A stretch of 33,477 nucleotides of DNA, from positions 1 to 33,477 of the forward strand of contig JAFGFM010000135.1 of assembly GCA_016931115.1 (NCBI GenBank), in the 5' to 3' direction. Positions 25,318-31,096 of the stretch are shown here, piece by piece. Both the position numbers and the translations under genes were made by a program. Position 1 is the first letter of the stretch. Each line of letters opens with the position of its first letter. The notes under the pieces were generated by a model. The model was not told where the DNA came from, ran no database searches, and saw only the letters and a program-made list of their open reading frames with translations. The DNA comes from Deltaproteobacteria bacterium (GTDB taxonomy: Bacteria > Desulfobacterota > DSM-4660 > Desulfatiglandales > HGW-15).

Positions 25318-25329
25318 CTACAATTGTAA
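25318..25329. promoter_or_regulatory. BlaI-type operator at the repressor's own promoter
   Basis: CTACAATTGTAA contains the perfect palindrome TACAATTGTA, the TACA-N2-TGTA form used by BlaI, MecI and CopY. It begins 5 bp after the -10 hexamer, the usual place for self-repression. It differs by one base (C for T) from the TTAC-N4-GTAA boxes at 19498-19545. Confidence 0.7.
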
Positions 25330-25352
25330 TCCAATTGATATGGAGAAAAGAA

Positions 25353-25721
25353 ATGAGTAAGGTGCCAAAGATCTCAGAATCCGAGTGGCTGGTTATGAAG
25401 GCGATTTGGGATGAAAACCCTATCAGCTCCAACAGGGTTGTAGAGATTTTATCAGACTCAACCCAATGGAATCCAAAAACAATAAAGACACTATTAACCC
25501 GGTTGGTAAAAAAAGGGGCTGTCGGATTTGAGACTGAGGGAAGGAGTTATCTCTATTATCCTTTAATAGAGGAGCAGATTCTTGTAAAGGAAGAGAGCAA
25601 ATCCTTTTTAAAGCGGGTTTTTCGGGGTGCCTTAAAACCCATGATTGCCACAATGGTTGAGAGTGAAGATTTATCAGTGGAAGAAATAGAGGAATTAAAG
25701 CGTCTCCTTTCTAAAAAATAG
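25353..25721 (+). CDS. BlaI/MecI/CopY-family transcriptional repressor
   Basis: A 122-residue winged-helix repressor. ATG 25353 follows GGAG at 25342-25345; the upstream ATG at 25305 would place the operator inside the gene and has no ribosome site. ISESEWLVMKAIWDENPISS and WNPKTIKTLLTRLVKKGAVG, then GRSYLYYPLI, form the DNA-binding domain (residues about 5-75). The rest (FLKRVFRGALKPMIATMVES, SVEEIEELKRLL) is the dimerisation helix region. In staphylococcal BlaI the sensor protease cuts at an Asn-Phe pair in that region; here the equivalent looks like Thr-Met, so cleavage, if any, would use another sequence. It sits 9 bp before the M56 protease gene, the usual BlaI-BlaR1 pairing, and likely represses itself and the TonB operon. 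Confidence 0.93.
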   Translation: MSKVPKISESEWLVMKAIWDENPISSNRVVEILSDSTQWNPKTIKTLLTRLVKKGAVGFETEGRSYLYYPLIEEQILVKEESKSFLKRVFRGALKPMIATMVESEDLSVEEIEELKRLLSKK

Positions 25722-25730
25722 GAGGTAGAA

Positions 25731-27698
25731 ATGGCGCCTTTATTGTCCGGGTTGTCAGCCTTTTTCTCCTGGTTGATGGATTACACAATAGATATCAGCA
25801 TCCTGATTTGCCTCATATTTTTAATCAGATTAATTACATCAAAAAAACTGCCTGCCTGGTGGCATTACAACCTCTGGATCATACTCCTTTTGCGGATGGT
25901 TATACCTTTAAAGTTTAACAACCCTTTTAATATCCCGAGCGTTGTCCCCATTTCAATAGATGATAGACTGTTTGAATCAATATTGATTGAGGATAATTTC
26001 ATAATTACCAAAATTTCATCCGGGCTATCTTCAAACCAGGAGGGATTTAATATACAGGTTAATGATGTAATGCTGCTTATATGGATAACCGGGACTATTT
26101 TTTTTGGGATATATATCCTGGTTAAGAATATCAAGTTCAGGAACATCCTCAAAAAAGAACCGCTAATGACAGAAAAAAGGGTACTTTGCCTGTTTGAAGA
26201 ATGTAAGCAGAGGATGAAAACAAAGACCCTGCTGCAAATTACTGTTACAAACAAAATAAAAACCCCTGCGCTTTACGGGTATATTCACCCAAGGCTCCTG
26301 TTGCCTGCGCGTGTTGCTGAAAAACTAAGCCATGCCGAATTAACATACATTTTTATGCATGAGCTGGGTCATTTAAAACGTCACGATATCGGCGTAGCCT
26401 GGATTTTTACATTTCTGCATATTTTGCAATGGTTCAATCCTCTTGTATGGCTTGCCTTCTATCAGATGAGGATTGACCAGGAATCGGCCTGTGATTCAGC
26501 CGTATTATCCAGAATAAACAATAATCAGACCATAGATTATGCCAACACTATTATCAGTTTTCTTGAAAGCTTCTGTAAAAGCCGGAAACTGCCGGCCCTG
26601 GTGGGTATCCTTGAGAGTCAGACCCAGATTAAAAAAAGGATCACCATGATTATCAGTTACAGAAGAGGGTCAAAATGGATGATGTCTTTATCAACTGCAT
26701 CATTAGTATTTATAGGTTTCATCCTTTTTACCATTACCGGAGTGCAGAACAGGGATAATATCATTCAGGATAAACTTATTGAAGAGCCTGTAAATGCTGT
26801 GGTTGAACCCGCTAATGAGAGTCTGTTAACCGAAATAACAGAAGTGAAAATCCTGGCAGATAACAAAAATATTTCTGTTACAGCTCAGGATCAGTTACTT
26901 AAATATGAGGCAGTGCAGGAGGAAATAAGCAGGGCGATTCAAACGCCCCTGGCTGAGATTCAGATGGACAATATTAAAGATGAGATTGATTCAGCAAACC
27001 CGGCAAATGGAACTCAAAAGAGTGATCACGAAGATAAGATAGCAAATATCAGGCCTGACACGGATATACAAGAGGTCTTGAGTACCACTCAGATTGATAA
27101 TACAAAAAATGAGGAGATGATTCAGTCATCTGCCATCGTATTAAAAGAATCGAAGGATGCATATGATACCTATCCTGAAAATACAAACATTCAGGAAGAC
27201 AGTGCTTCAGCCCTGTATGAAAACAGGGAGAATTCACAAACGGCTCAGCTCACTGAAAATGGGCGCAATGATAGTGCAAAATATCTGGGTTTGGCCAGTG
27301 TGGTTTATCTCATCCCTGAAAAACTGGATCTCCTTGAAGAAACCCCTGCCATTTCTGAAAGCAGATCCGAAGGTATTAAAATATTCAATTTAAAAGAGGT
27401 TGATGAGCAGCCAAAGATAGTCAGTTATTATCGTCCGAGATACCCTTTTGAAGCCAAAGAAAGAGGAATTGAAGGCCGGGTCTTATTAAGATTTACAGTG
27501 GATAAGGCTGGAAATGTAATTGACCCACAGGTCGTCAGTGCTGAACCAAAAGGTATTTTTGAACAGGCAGCACTGGATAGCGTAACTAAATACAGATTAA
27601 AACCGGCTGTTAAGGATGGCAAGAGTGTGAATACTATTGTTAAGTTACCGATAAATTTTACCATGAATGAAAATTTTCTCAGGTTTGCACAAAGGTAA
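25731..27698 (+). CDS. BlaR1-like M56 membrane metalloprotease fused to a TonB C-terminal domain
   Basis: A 655-residue inner-membrane protein with AGGAGG upstream. Membrane helices lie near residues 16-34, 40-62 and 108-128. The zinc protease motif FMHELGHLKRHD has HELGH at 210-214, with RIDQESACDSAVL downstream supplying the third ligand region, and a fourth helix lies near 318-340. A periplasmic linker of about 220 residues (Asn/Glu/Asp-rich, low complexity) leads to a TonB C-terminal domain at about 564-650: YYRPRYPFEAKERGIEGRVL, then FTVDKAGNVIDPQVVSAEPK and KLPINFTMN. In BlaR1/MecR1 the same position holds a penicillin-binding sensor. Here a TonB domain implies sensing of, or force transfer to, an outer-membrane receptor, with the protease relaying to the BlaI-type repressor. 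M56-TonB fusions are known elsewhere; the regulatory model is inference. Confidence 0.9.
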   Translation: MAPLLSGLSAFFSWLMDYTIDISILICLIFLIRLITSKKLPAWWHYNLWIILLLRMVIPLKFNNPFNIPSVVPISIDDRLFESILIEDNFIITKISSGLSSNQEGFNIQVNDVMLLIWITGTIFFGIYILVKNIKFRNILKKEPLMTEKRVLCLFEECKQRMKTKTLLQITVTNKIKTPALYGYIHPRLLLPARVAEKLSHAELTYIFMHELGHLKRHDIGVAWIFTFLHILQWFNPLVWLAFYQMRIDQESACDSAVLSRINNNQTIDYANTIISFLESFCKSRKLPALVGILESQTQIKKRITMIISYRRGSKWMMSLSTASLVFIGFILFTITGVQNRDNIIQDKLIEEPVNAVVEPANESLLTEITEVKILADNKNISVTAQDQLLKYEAVQEEISRAIQTPLAEIQMDNIKDEIDSANPANGTQKSDHEDKIANIRPDTDIQEVLSTTQIDNTKNEEMIQSSAIVLKESKDAYDTYPENTNIQEDSASALYENRENSQTAQLTENGRNDSAKYLGLASVVYLIPEKLDLLEETPAISESRSEGIKIFNLKEVDEQPKIVSYYRPRYPFEAKERGIEGRVLLRFTVDKAGNVIDPQVVSAEPKGIFEQAALDSVTKYRLKPAVKDGKSVNTIVKLPINFTMNENFLRFAQR

Positions 27699-27704
27699 TG
27701 GTTT

Positions 27705-27746
27705 TCAGCCTTGAGCCTTGAGCCTTGAGCTTTGAGCTTTGAGCCT
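27705..27746. repeat. Tandem heptamer repeat (GAGCCTT/GAGCTTT)
   Basis: About five copies of GAGCCTT or GAGCTTT in tandem, starting 7 bp after the M56 gene stop. The block ends exactly where the homology of the truncated AlbA_2-family gene begins. It is the same repeat family as at 19371 and 30793. Confidence 0.8.
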
Positions 27747-28136
27747 ATTCCGCGAAAACCATTAATAGCCGAACCACTCTACCTTGTCCGATATATTGAG
27801 AAGGCAGGCAGCGGCACACTGGACATGATTGAACGATGTAATGATGCAGGCCTTCCATCACCGGATTTTGAGGAACGGTCAGGACAGTTTGTGACTACTC
27901 TCTGGAGGGACTTGCTGACGGATGAGATAATGAAAGGACTCGGCTTGAGTGAAAGGCAACTTAGAGCTGTAATATATATAAAAACGCACGGACGTATCAC
28001 AAGTGCGGAATATCAGAGGCTTGCAGATGTCAGCCGCCAAACTGCGACTCGCGATTTGGATGAATTCGAATTGGTGCAGAAATCCGTGGCTTCACGCTAC
28101 GGTGCCAAGCGGGGCTCCCACTATGTTCTAAAATGA
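27747..28136 (+). pseudogene. 5'-truncated AlbA_2 / RecG-like HTH regulator remnant
   Basis: The frame IPRKPLIAEPLYLVRYIEKA, GSGTLDMIERC..., then RQLRAVIYIKTHGRITSAEY and VSRQTATRDLDEF is the C-terminal third of the AlbA_2 domain family of putative regulators (COG2865). Those proteins are normally about 400-500 residues and begin with an AlbA_2 ATP-binding-like domain. Only the HATPase_c_4-like end and the winged-helix domain remain (130 codons). No start codon with a ribosome site precedes it: the upstream sequence is heptamer repeat, and the apparent TTG start lies inside that repeat. The remaining frame has no stops until TGA 28134-28136, so truncation may be recent. Confidence 0.75.
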
Positions 28137-28139
28137 CGA

Positions 28140-28214
28140 ATGCCTCAGAAATGACCCAATTGACCAAAAATAATTACAGTTGGTTATGCCTCAAATATGA
28201 CCCAAATGCCTCAA
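28140..28214 (+). repeat. Imperfect direct repeats ATGCCTCA...ATGACCCAA
   Basis: ATGCCTCAGAAATGACCCAA (28140-28159) recurs as ATGCCTCAAATATGACCCAA (28186-28205), 18 of 20 bases alike, followed at once by a third half copy ATGCCTCAA (28206-28214). The repeats begin just after the stop of the truncated regulator and may derive from a repetitive protein tail or a former insertion. Confidence 0.6.
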
Positions 28215-28355
28215 GGACAAAACCCGACATAAATCCGACAAACCCAATGATCCGAACCAGAAATACCGTCTTACATCCAAAGGAAAGGTGTTACAAAAAC
28301 AATTAAGAAAGAAGTAATAAGCAGGGAAAAATAAAAGAAGAAAGACCTGTTATAG

Positions 28356-28427
28356 ACTGTAACTTTATCAACTGATGAAATGGAAATCTTGAGGTCGCAA
28401 TTTGCGACTCCAAGTGGGAGAGGTTGA
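28356..28427 (+). pseudogene. Short ORF6N-domain-like remnant
   Basis: The frame reads TVTLSTDEMEILRSQFATPS then GRG and stop. This resembles the part of phage-type ORF6N proteins around LRSQFATSSWGGRR. There is an in-frame stop just upstream and another directly after, so only about 23 codons survive. The match is to a remembered motif only. The DNA here also forms GTCGCAA-T-TTGCGAC (28394-28408). Confidence 0.4.
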
Positions 28428-28540
28428 AAGAAAAAAAAGTATAATAGATATGTTATACCGCTTCTTGTCATGGTAGAATTTAATGGCATAAAATCTATTC
28501 CAAAATTGGTTTATTCAGGTATTTAAAACAGGTAAATATT

Positions 28541-28873
28541 ATGAAAAAACATGAATCTGATATAGATGACCTTGTTCAAAAAATTGGTGCATATGCTGAG
28601 TATATGAAAGGTCTCACGCAACAGGCTGTGAAACTGTATTCAGTTGAAGTTGAAGCCATTATAAGAGAGCGGAGCCAGGATGCAAAAAGAATTGAATGGT
28701 GTCTTACATACATGCTCGACTTCTGTTTCGATGATGGAATGCTGCTTTTATATAAAAGGCTCTGCCGGTACTATTATTACATCAATCCGGAAGCGACAGT
28801 TTTCTATGTCAATTCATATCGTGAAATGTGGGATGAGCAGGAGCCCCAGGAGGATGAAATTAGCCAAGAATAA
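28541..28873 (+). CDS. Small hypothetical protein
   Basis: A 110-residue protein starting at ATG 28541, with only a weak AGGT upstream. It is mostly helical and acidic at the end (EQEPQEDEISQE). It has no signal peptide, membrane helix or recognisable catalytic motif. Features are AYAEYMKGLTQQAVKLYSVE, IIRERSQDAKRIEWCLTYML and an aromatic cluster LLLYKRLCRYYYYINP. Regular amino-acid use and the absence of stops suggest a real gene. It lies between mobile debris and a toxin-antitoxin locus and is convergent with the latter. I do not recognise the family. Confidence 0.6.
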   Translation: MKKHESDIDDLVQKIGAYAEYMKGLTQQAVKLYSVEVEAIIRERSQDAKRIEWCLTYMLDFCFDDGMLLLYKRLCRYYYYINPEATVFYVNSYREMWDEQEPQEDEISQE

Positions 28874-28978
28874 TCAGGTATATTTGATTAACAGTCTTTT
28901 CTTGAATGGCATTTCGAGGGACAACCAGCGAAAATTATTTTTAATCGGGGATTCAAGTCGCTGTTTTGCATTTTTAAC

Positions 28979-29003
28979 AGTTCGTGACAAAGTGTCACGA
29001 ACT
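28979..29003. other. Perfect 11-bp inverted repeat between convergent genes
   Basis: AGTTCGTGACA-AAG-TGTCACGAACT has arms at 28979-28989 and 28993-29003. It lies just past the stop of the minus-strand antitoxin gene and 105 bp after the small plus-strand gene. It could end transcription from either side, but neither strand has a run of T after the stem, so it is not a textbook terminator. Confidence 0.5.
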
Positions 29004-29011
29004 CATACAAA

Positions 29012-30010
29012 TTAAAAAGCAAGATATTCAGCAAATTCATAACTAATTAATTCTTGATCAGCAGTCTCTTGGTAGGCTTTTTCTTTATGTGAGTAATCAC
29101 TTATTGCTTTTGCGGTGAAGGCTTTAAAAAACTCTTTAACTGTTGATAGCACTAGTATTTCACTGTCGGAAAAGGTGTACAGCATACTTTTTTCTTTTGA
29201 TATGTATTTTTCACCTACAATATTGGGATCAGGATAAAAAATCTCTTCAATCTCCAGATAACCATTTTTTAAAAAGGTAGACAGATAGATATCGTAATTA
29301 TTCGGAACAGGTCCATGTGGCAAGTGAACGTAGTTAACTCCGGTAATACCTAGTTTATATTCCTTGAAATGCTTAAAGTCAGCATAAAAAAGGTATTTAT
29401 TTATCTTGGTTTTCAACAGTCCATCTTTGCAAAAATATAGGATACAATTTAGTATCTTATCGATATTCAGGACCTGATACCCGGTAAATACTGATCTTTC
29501 ATCACTACCAAACAACTCCTCCATACATCGTTCAAGCGGATACTCATCCTTAGCGATCTTTTTAAGTTGCGATATTAACAAGTTTGATCTTTTTTCACCA
29601 AAAAGTTCAGAATTATCCCGCACAATTCGTAGCATATTGCGCGGATCACTTATCAACTTAAGTTGGCTATCATAGGCTTTATCCTGAAGCCCACCGTTTT
29701 CATAACGGCTTAATGTCGCTCCACCCAGACCTAAAATGCGCGCCAACTCACTTTGAGTAATCCCATATTTCCTTCTAATATCCCTTATCTCCTCCGGTTG
29801 TAACATATTATGAATCTCACGGTATTTCCGGTAGGCGATATTTAAAGGATCATTTTCAGGCGTTGATTCTAAAATTATCTCCTCGCACGCGCTACATTTA
29901 AAACTATTGTATTCAACATGGATTTTTTCGCCCCGGATATCGATATCTTCTTCCATTTTGATTTTTGTTATTGTTCCTTCGGTTTCGCATATTGGACATC
30001 TTTTTTCCAT
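29012..30010 (-). CDS. MqsA-type antitoxin with HTH and Panacea (DUF4065/SocA-like) domain
   Basis: A 332-residue protein. The minus-strand start at 30010 has a strong AGGAGG at 30016-30021. A YgiT/MqsA zinc finger has Cys5, Cys8, Cys39 and Cys42 (KRCPICETEG and FKCSACEE). An XRE-type HTH follows at residues about 73-125 (EEIRDIRRKYGITQSELARI, then LGGATLSRYENGG). The C-terminal half (about 185-320) is a Panacea domain: VLNIDKILNCILYFCKDGLL, LFYADFKHFKEYKLGITG, YVHLPHGPVPNNYDIYL. Panacea is a promiscuous toxin-neutralising domain, and many such proteins replace or accompany classical antitoxins. The toxin-like gene lies immediately upstream in the same operon (66-bp gap). It probably neutralises that toxin and represses the operon through its HTH. 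Confidence 0.88.
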   Translation of the reverse strand: MEKRCPICETEGTITKIKMEEDIDIRGEKIHVEYNSFKCSACEEIILESTPENDPLNIAYRKYREIHNMLQPEEIRDIRRKYGITQSELARILGLGGATLSRYENGGLQDKAYDSQLKLISDPRNMLRIVRDNSELFGEKRSNLLISQLKKIAKDEYPLERCMEELFGSDERSVFTGYQVLNIDKILNCILYFCKDGLLKTKINKYLFYADFKHFKEYKLGITGVNYVHLPHGPVPNNYDIYLSTFLKNGYLEIEEIFYPDPNIVGEKYISKEKSMLYTFSDSEILVLSTVKEFFKAFTAKAISDYSHKEKAYQETADQELISYEFAEYLAF

Positions 30011-30076
30011 TTTAACCTCCTCTCTTTAATCCTGTTTCTATCTTGGATTATTTTAAAATTAATCAATCCCTCCTGC

Positions 30077-30433
30077 TTATTTGAAAAAAAATTTCAGTTC
30101 CTTTTCTGCATAATGAAAAGAGAGGCAAACTGGCCTGTTATCCAAAGAGAGTTTAATTTTAATATAAATGTTTTCATTGTTGATTGTCTTTCCAAATTCC
30201 CAGATATCTCCCTTCCATTTTGGATCAATGTCAGGTTTTGGTCCGGAGATATAATCTTTATAGTCAAGTTTTAATAACTCTGTCTGCACATCAAAAATCG
30301 TGAAACCCATATCAATCAAGGACTCCATATTTTTATCTCTCCTGGGAAATAACAGAGATCTTTTACTGAGACACTTTTTATATTCTCCAAGGAATCTGTT
30401 TACTATTTCTTTTTGGGTCTCATTCTCTTTCAT
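30077..30433 (-). CDS. MqsR-like toxin
   Basis: A 118-residue protein first in a two-gene minus-strand operon with the MqsA/Panacea antitoxin. After a charged N-terminus comes SLLFPRRDKNMESLIDMGFT, DVQTELLKLDYKDYISGPKP and IYIKIKLSLDNRPVCLSFHY. The order (short helix, a D.Y..GP.PD-type turn, then two long strands ending in LSFHYAEK) resembles MqsR, an mRNA interferase of the RelE fold, whose end reads VYLKITVIHDVLIVSFKEK. Typical MqsR is about 98 residues. Catalytic residues cannot be assigned with certainty. The pairing with an MqsA-type partner is the strongest evidence. Confidence 0.75.
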   Translation of the reverse strand: MKENETQKEIVNRFLGEYKKCLSKRSLLFPRRDKNMESLIDMGFTIFDVQTELLKLDYKDYISGPKPDIDPKWKGDIWEFGKTINNENIYIKIKLSLDNRPVCLSFHYAEKELKFFFK

Positions 30434-30445
30434 ATCGACATTTTA

Positions 30446-30459
30446 TTATCATATGATAA
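30446..30459. promoter_or_regulatory. 14-bp palindrome in the toxin-antitoxin promoter region
   Basis: TTATCATATGATAA is self-complementary and lies 13-26 bp upstream of the toxin start codon, inside a very AT-rich stretch with further ATATATCA/TGATATAT halves. It is a likely operator for the HTH of the antitoxin; the assignment is by position only. Confidence 0.5.
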
Positions 30460-30514
30460 ATATATCAATAAAAATATATCATATAATATATTTTTCGTCA
30501 CATTTGAAGAGGCT

Positions 30515-30703
30515 ATGTGGCATTTTTCTGAACGGGCGTTTATGGTTGTTATACAACGAAATCGAATATTTCTTGAGGATGAAAAACCTTATCTTGAAGT
30601 TGGTTTTCGTTCTATGGAAAGCCCTGTCGACTATTTTCTTTGGATAATAGTCGCACTAAGGAATTCAAAAAAAATAACCAAAGGTATGGCTGTACGCTTT
30701 TGA
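30515..30703 (+). CDS. Small possible gene or gene fragment
   Basis: The frame MWHFSERAFMVVIQRNRIFL, EDEKPYLEVGFRSMESPVDY, FLWIIVALRNSKK... ends at TGA 30701-30703 (62 residues). The open frame extends further upstream through the AT-rich toxin promoter, which looks non-coding. GAAGAGG precedes ATG 30515 by only 2 bases, too close for a good ribosome site. The composition is protein-like, which argues for a fragment of a once larger gene. No family recognised. Confidence 0.3.
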   Translation: MWHFSERAFMVVIQRNRIFLEDEKPYLEVGFRSMESPVDYFLWIIVALRNSKKITKGMAVRF

Positions 30704-30792
30704 TTCATCTATTAAAAAGGCTGTAAATAGCATTTCTTGGCCCCATTTTATATTTACAAAATAGCATTTTCAGAAGCTAACCCACCATATTT

Positions 30793-30846
30793 ACTTTGAG
30801 TCTTGATCTTTCCCCTTTCAGCTTTGAGCTTTTACCTTTGAGCTTC
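30793..30846. repeat. Degenerate heptamer repeat block
   Basis: CTTTGAG, CTTGATC, TTTCAGC, TTTGAGC and TACCTTTGAGC units form a degenerate version of the repeats at 19371 and 27705, in the same orientation. It marks the junction between the toxin-antitoxin segment and the helicase locus. Confidence 0.6.
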
Positions 30847-30965
30847 TATTTTCCTGCCTTTCCTAACAGCCTCCAGCCTAAAATGCTTCAGCCTGTCTTT
30901 CTCATTGATAATTGCTCTCTTTTCTGCTAATACAAACCAGTCAAAAAAATAAGCAATCCCAATTA

Positions 30966-30979
30966 GTTAAATATTTAAC
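30966..30979. promoter_or_regulatory. 14-bp perfect palindrome upstream of the helicase gene
   Basis: GTTAAATATTTAAC is self-complementary and ends 117 bp before the helicase start. It may be an operator, but the sequence is AT-rich enough that chance symmetry is possible. Confidence 0.25.
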
Positions 30980-31096
30980 AGGGTGAAACCCGGCCACAAA
31001 AAGACCGGTAATCTGCTGGACCTGAAAATGATTTTATTTACACGAAATTAACAGCAAACATCAGCATTACATTGTTGTATTAAGGAGTAGAATAAA

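Larger units (their letters stand above)
28137..28540. other. Intergenic stretch with direct repeats and gene debris
   Basis: No intact gene. It contains the ATGCCTCA/ATGACCCAA direct repeats (28140-28214), Lys/Asn-rich AT sequence, and a short ORF6N-like remnant with a palindromic centre (28356-28427). The mixture of fragments suggests a decayed insertion site between the operonic region and the accessory genes. Confidence 0.55.
30704..31096. other. Intergenic region upstream of the helicase gene
   Basis: About 390 bp with no gene. It contains a heptamer-type repeat block (30793-30846), a 14-bp palindrome (30966-30979) and the AAGGAG ribosome site (31082-31087) of the helicase gene. I see no clear -35/-10 pair or terminator. 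Confidence 0.6.

Noticed and set aside
30300-30703. Plus-strand frames of about 96-115 residues across the toxin gene start
   Set aside because: Their N-terminal parts run through the toxin coding region and its AT-rich promoter with Ile/Asn/Tyr-biased sequence; only the 30515-30703 segment has protein-like composition.
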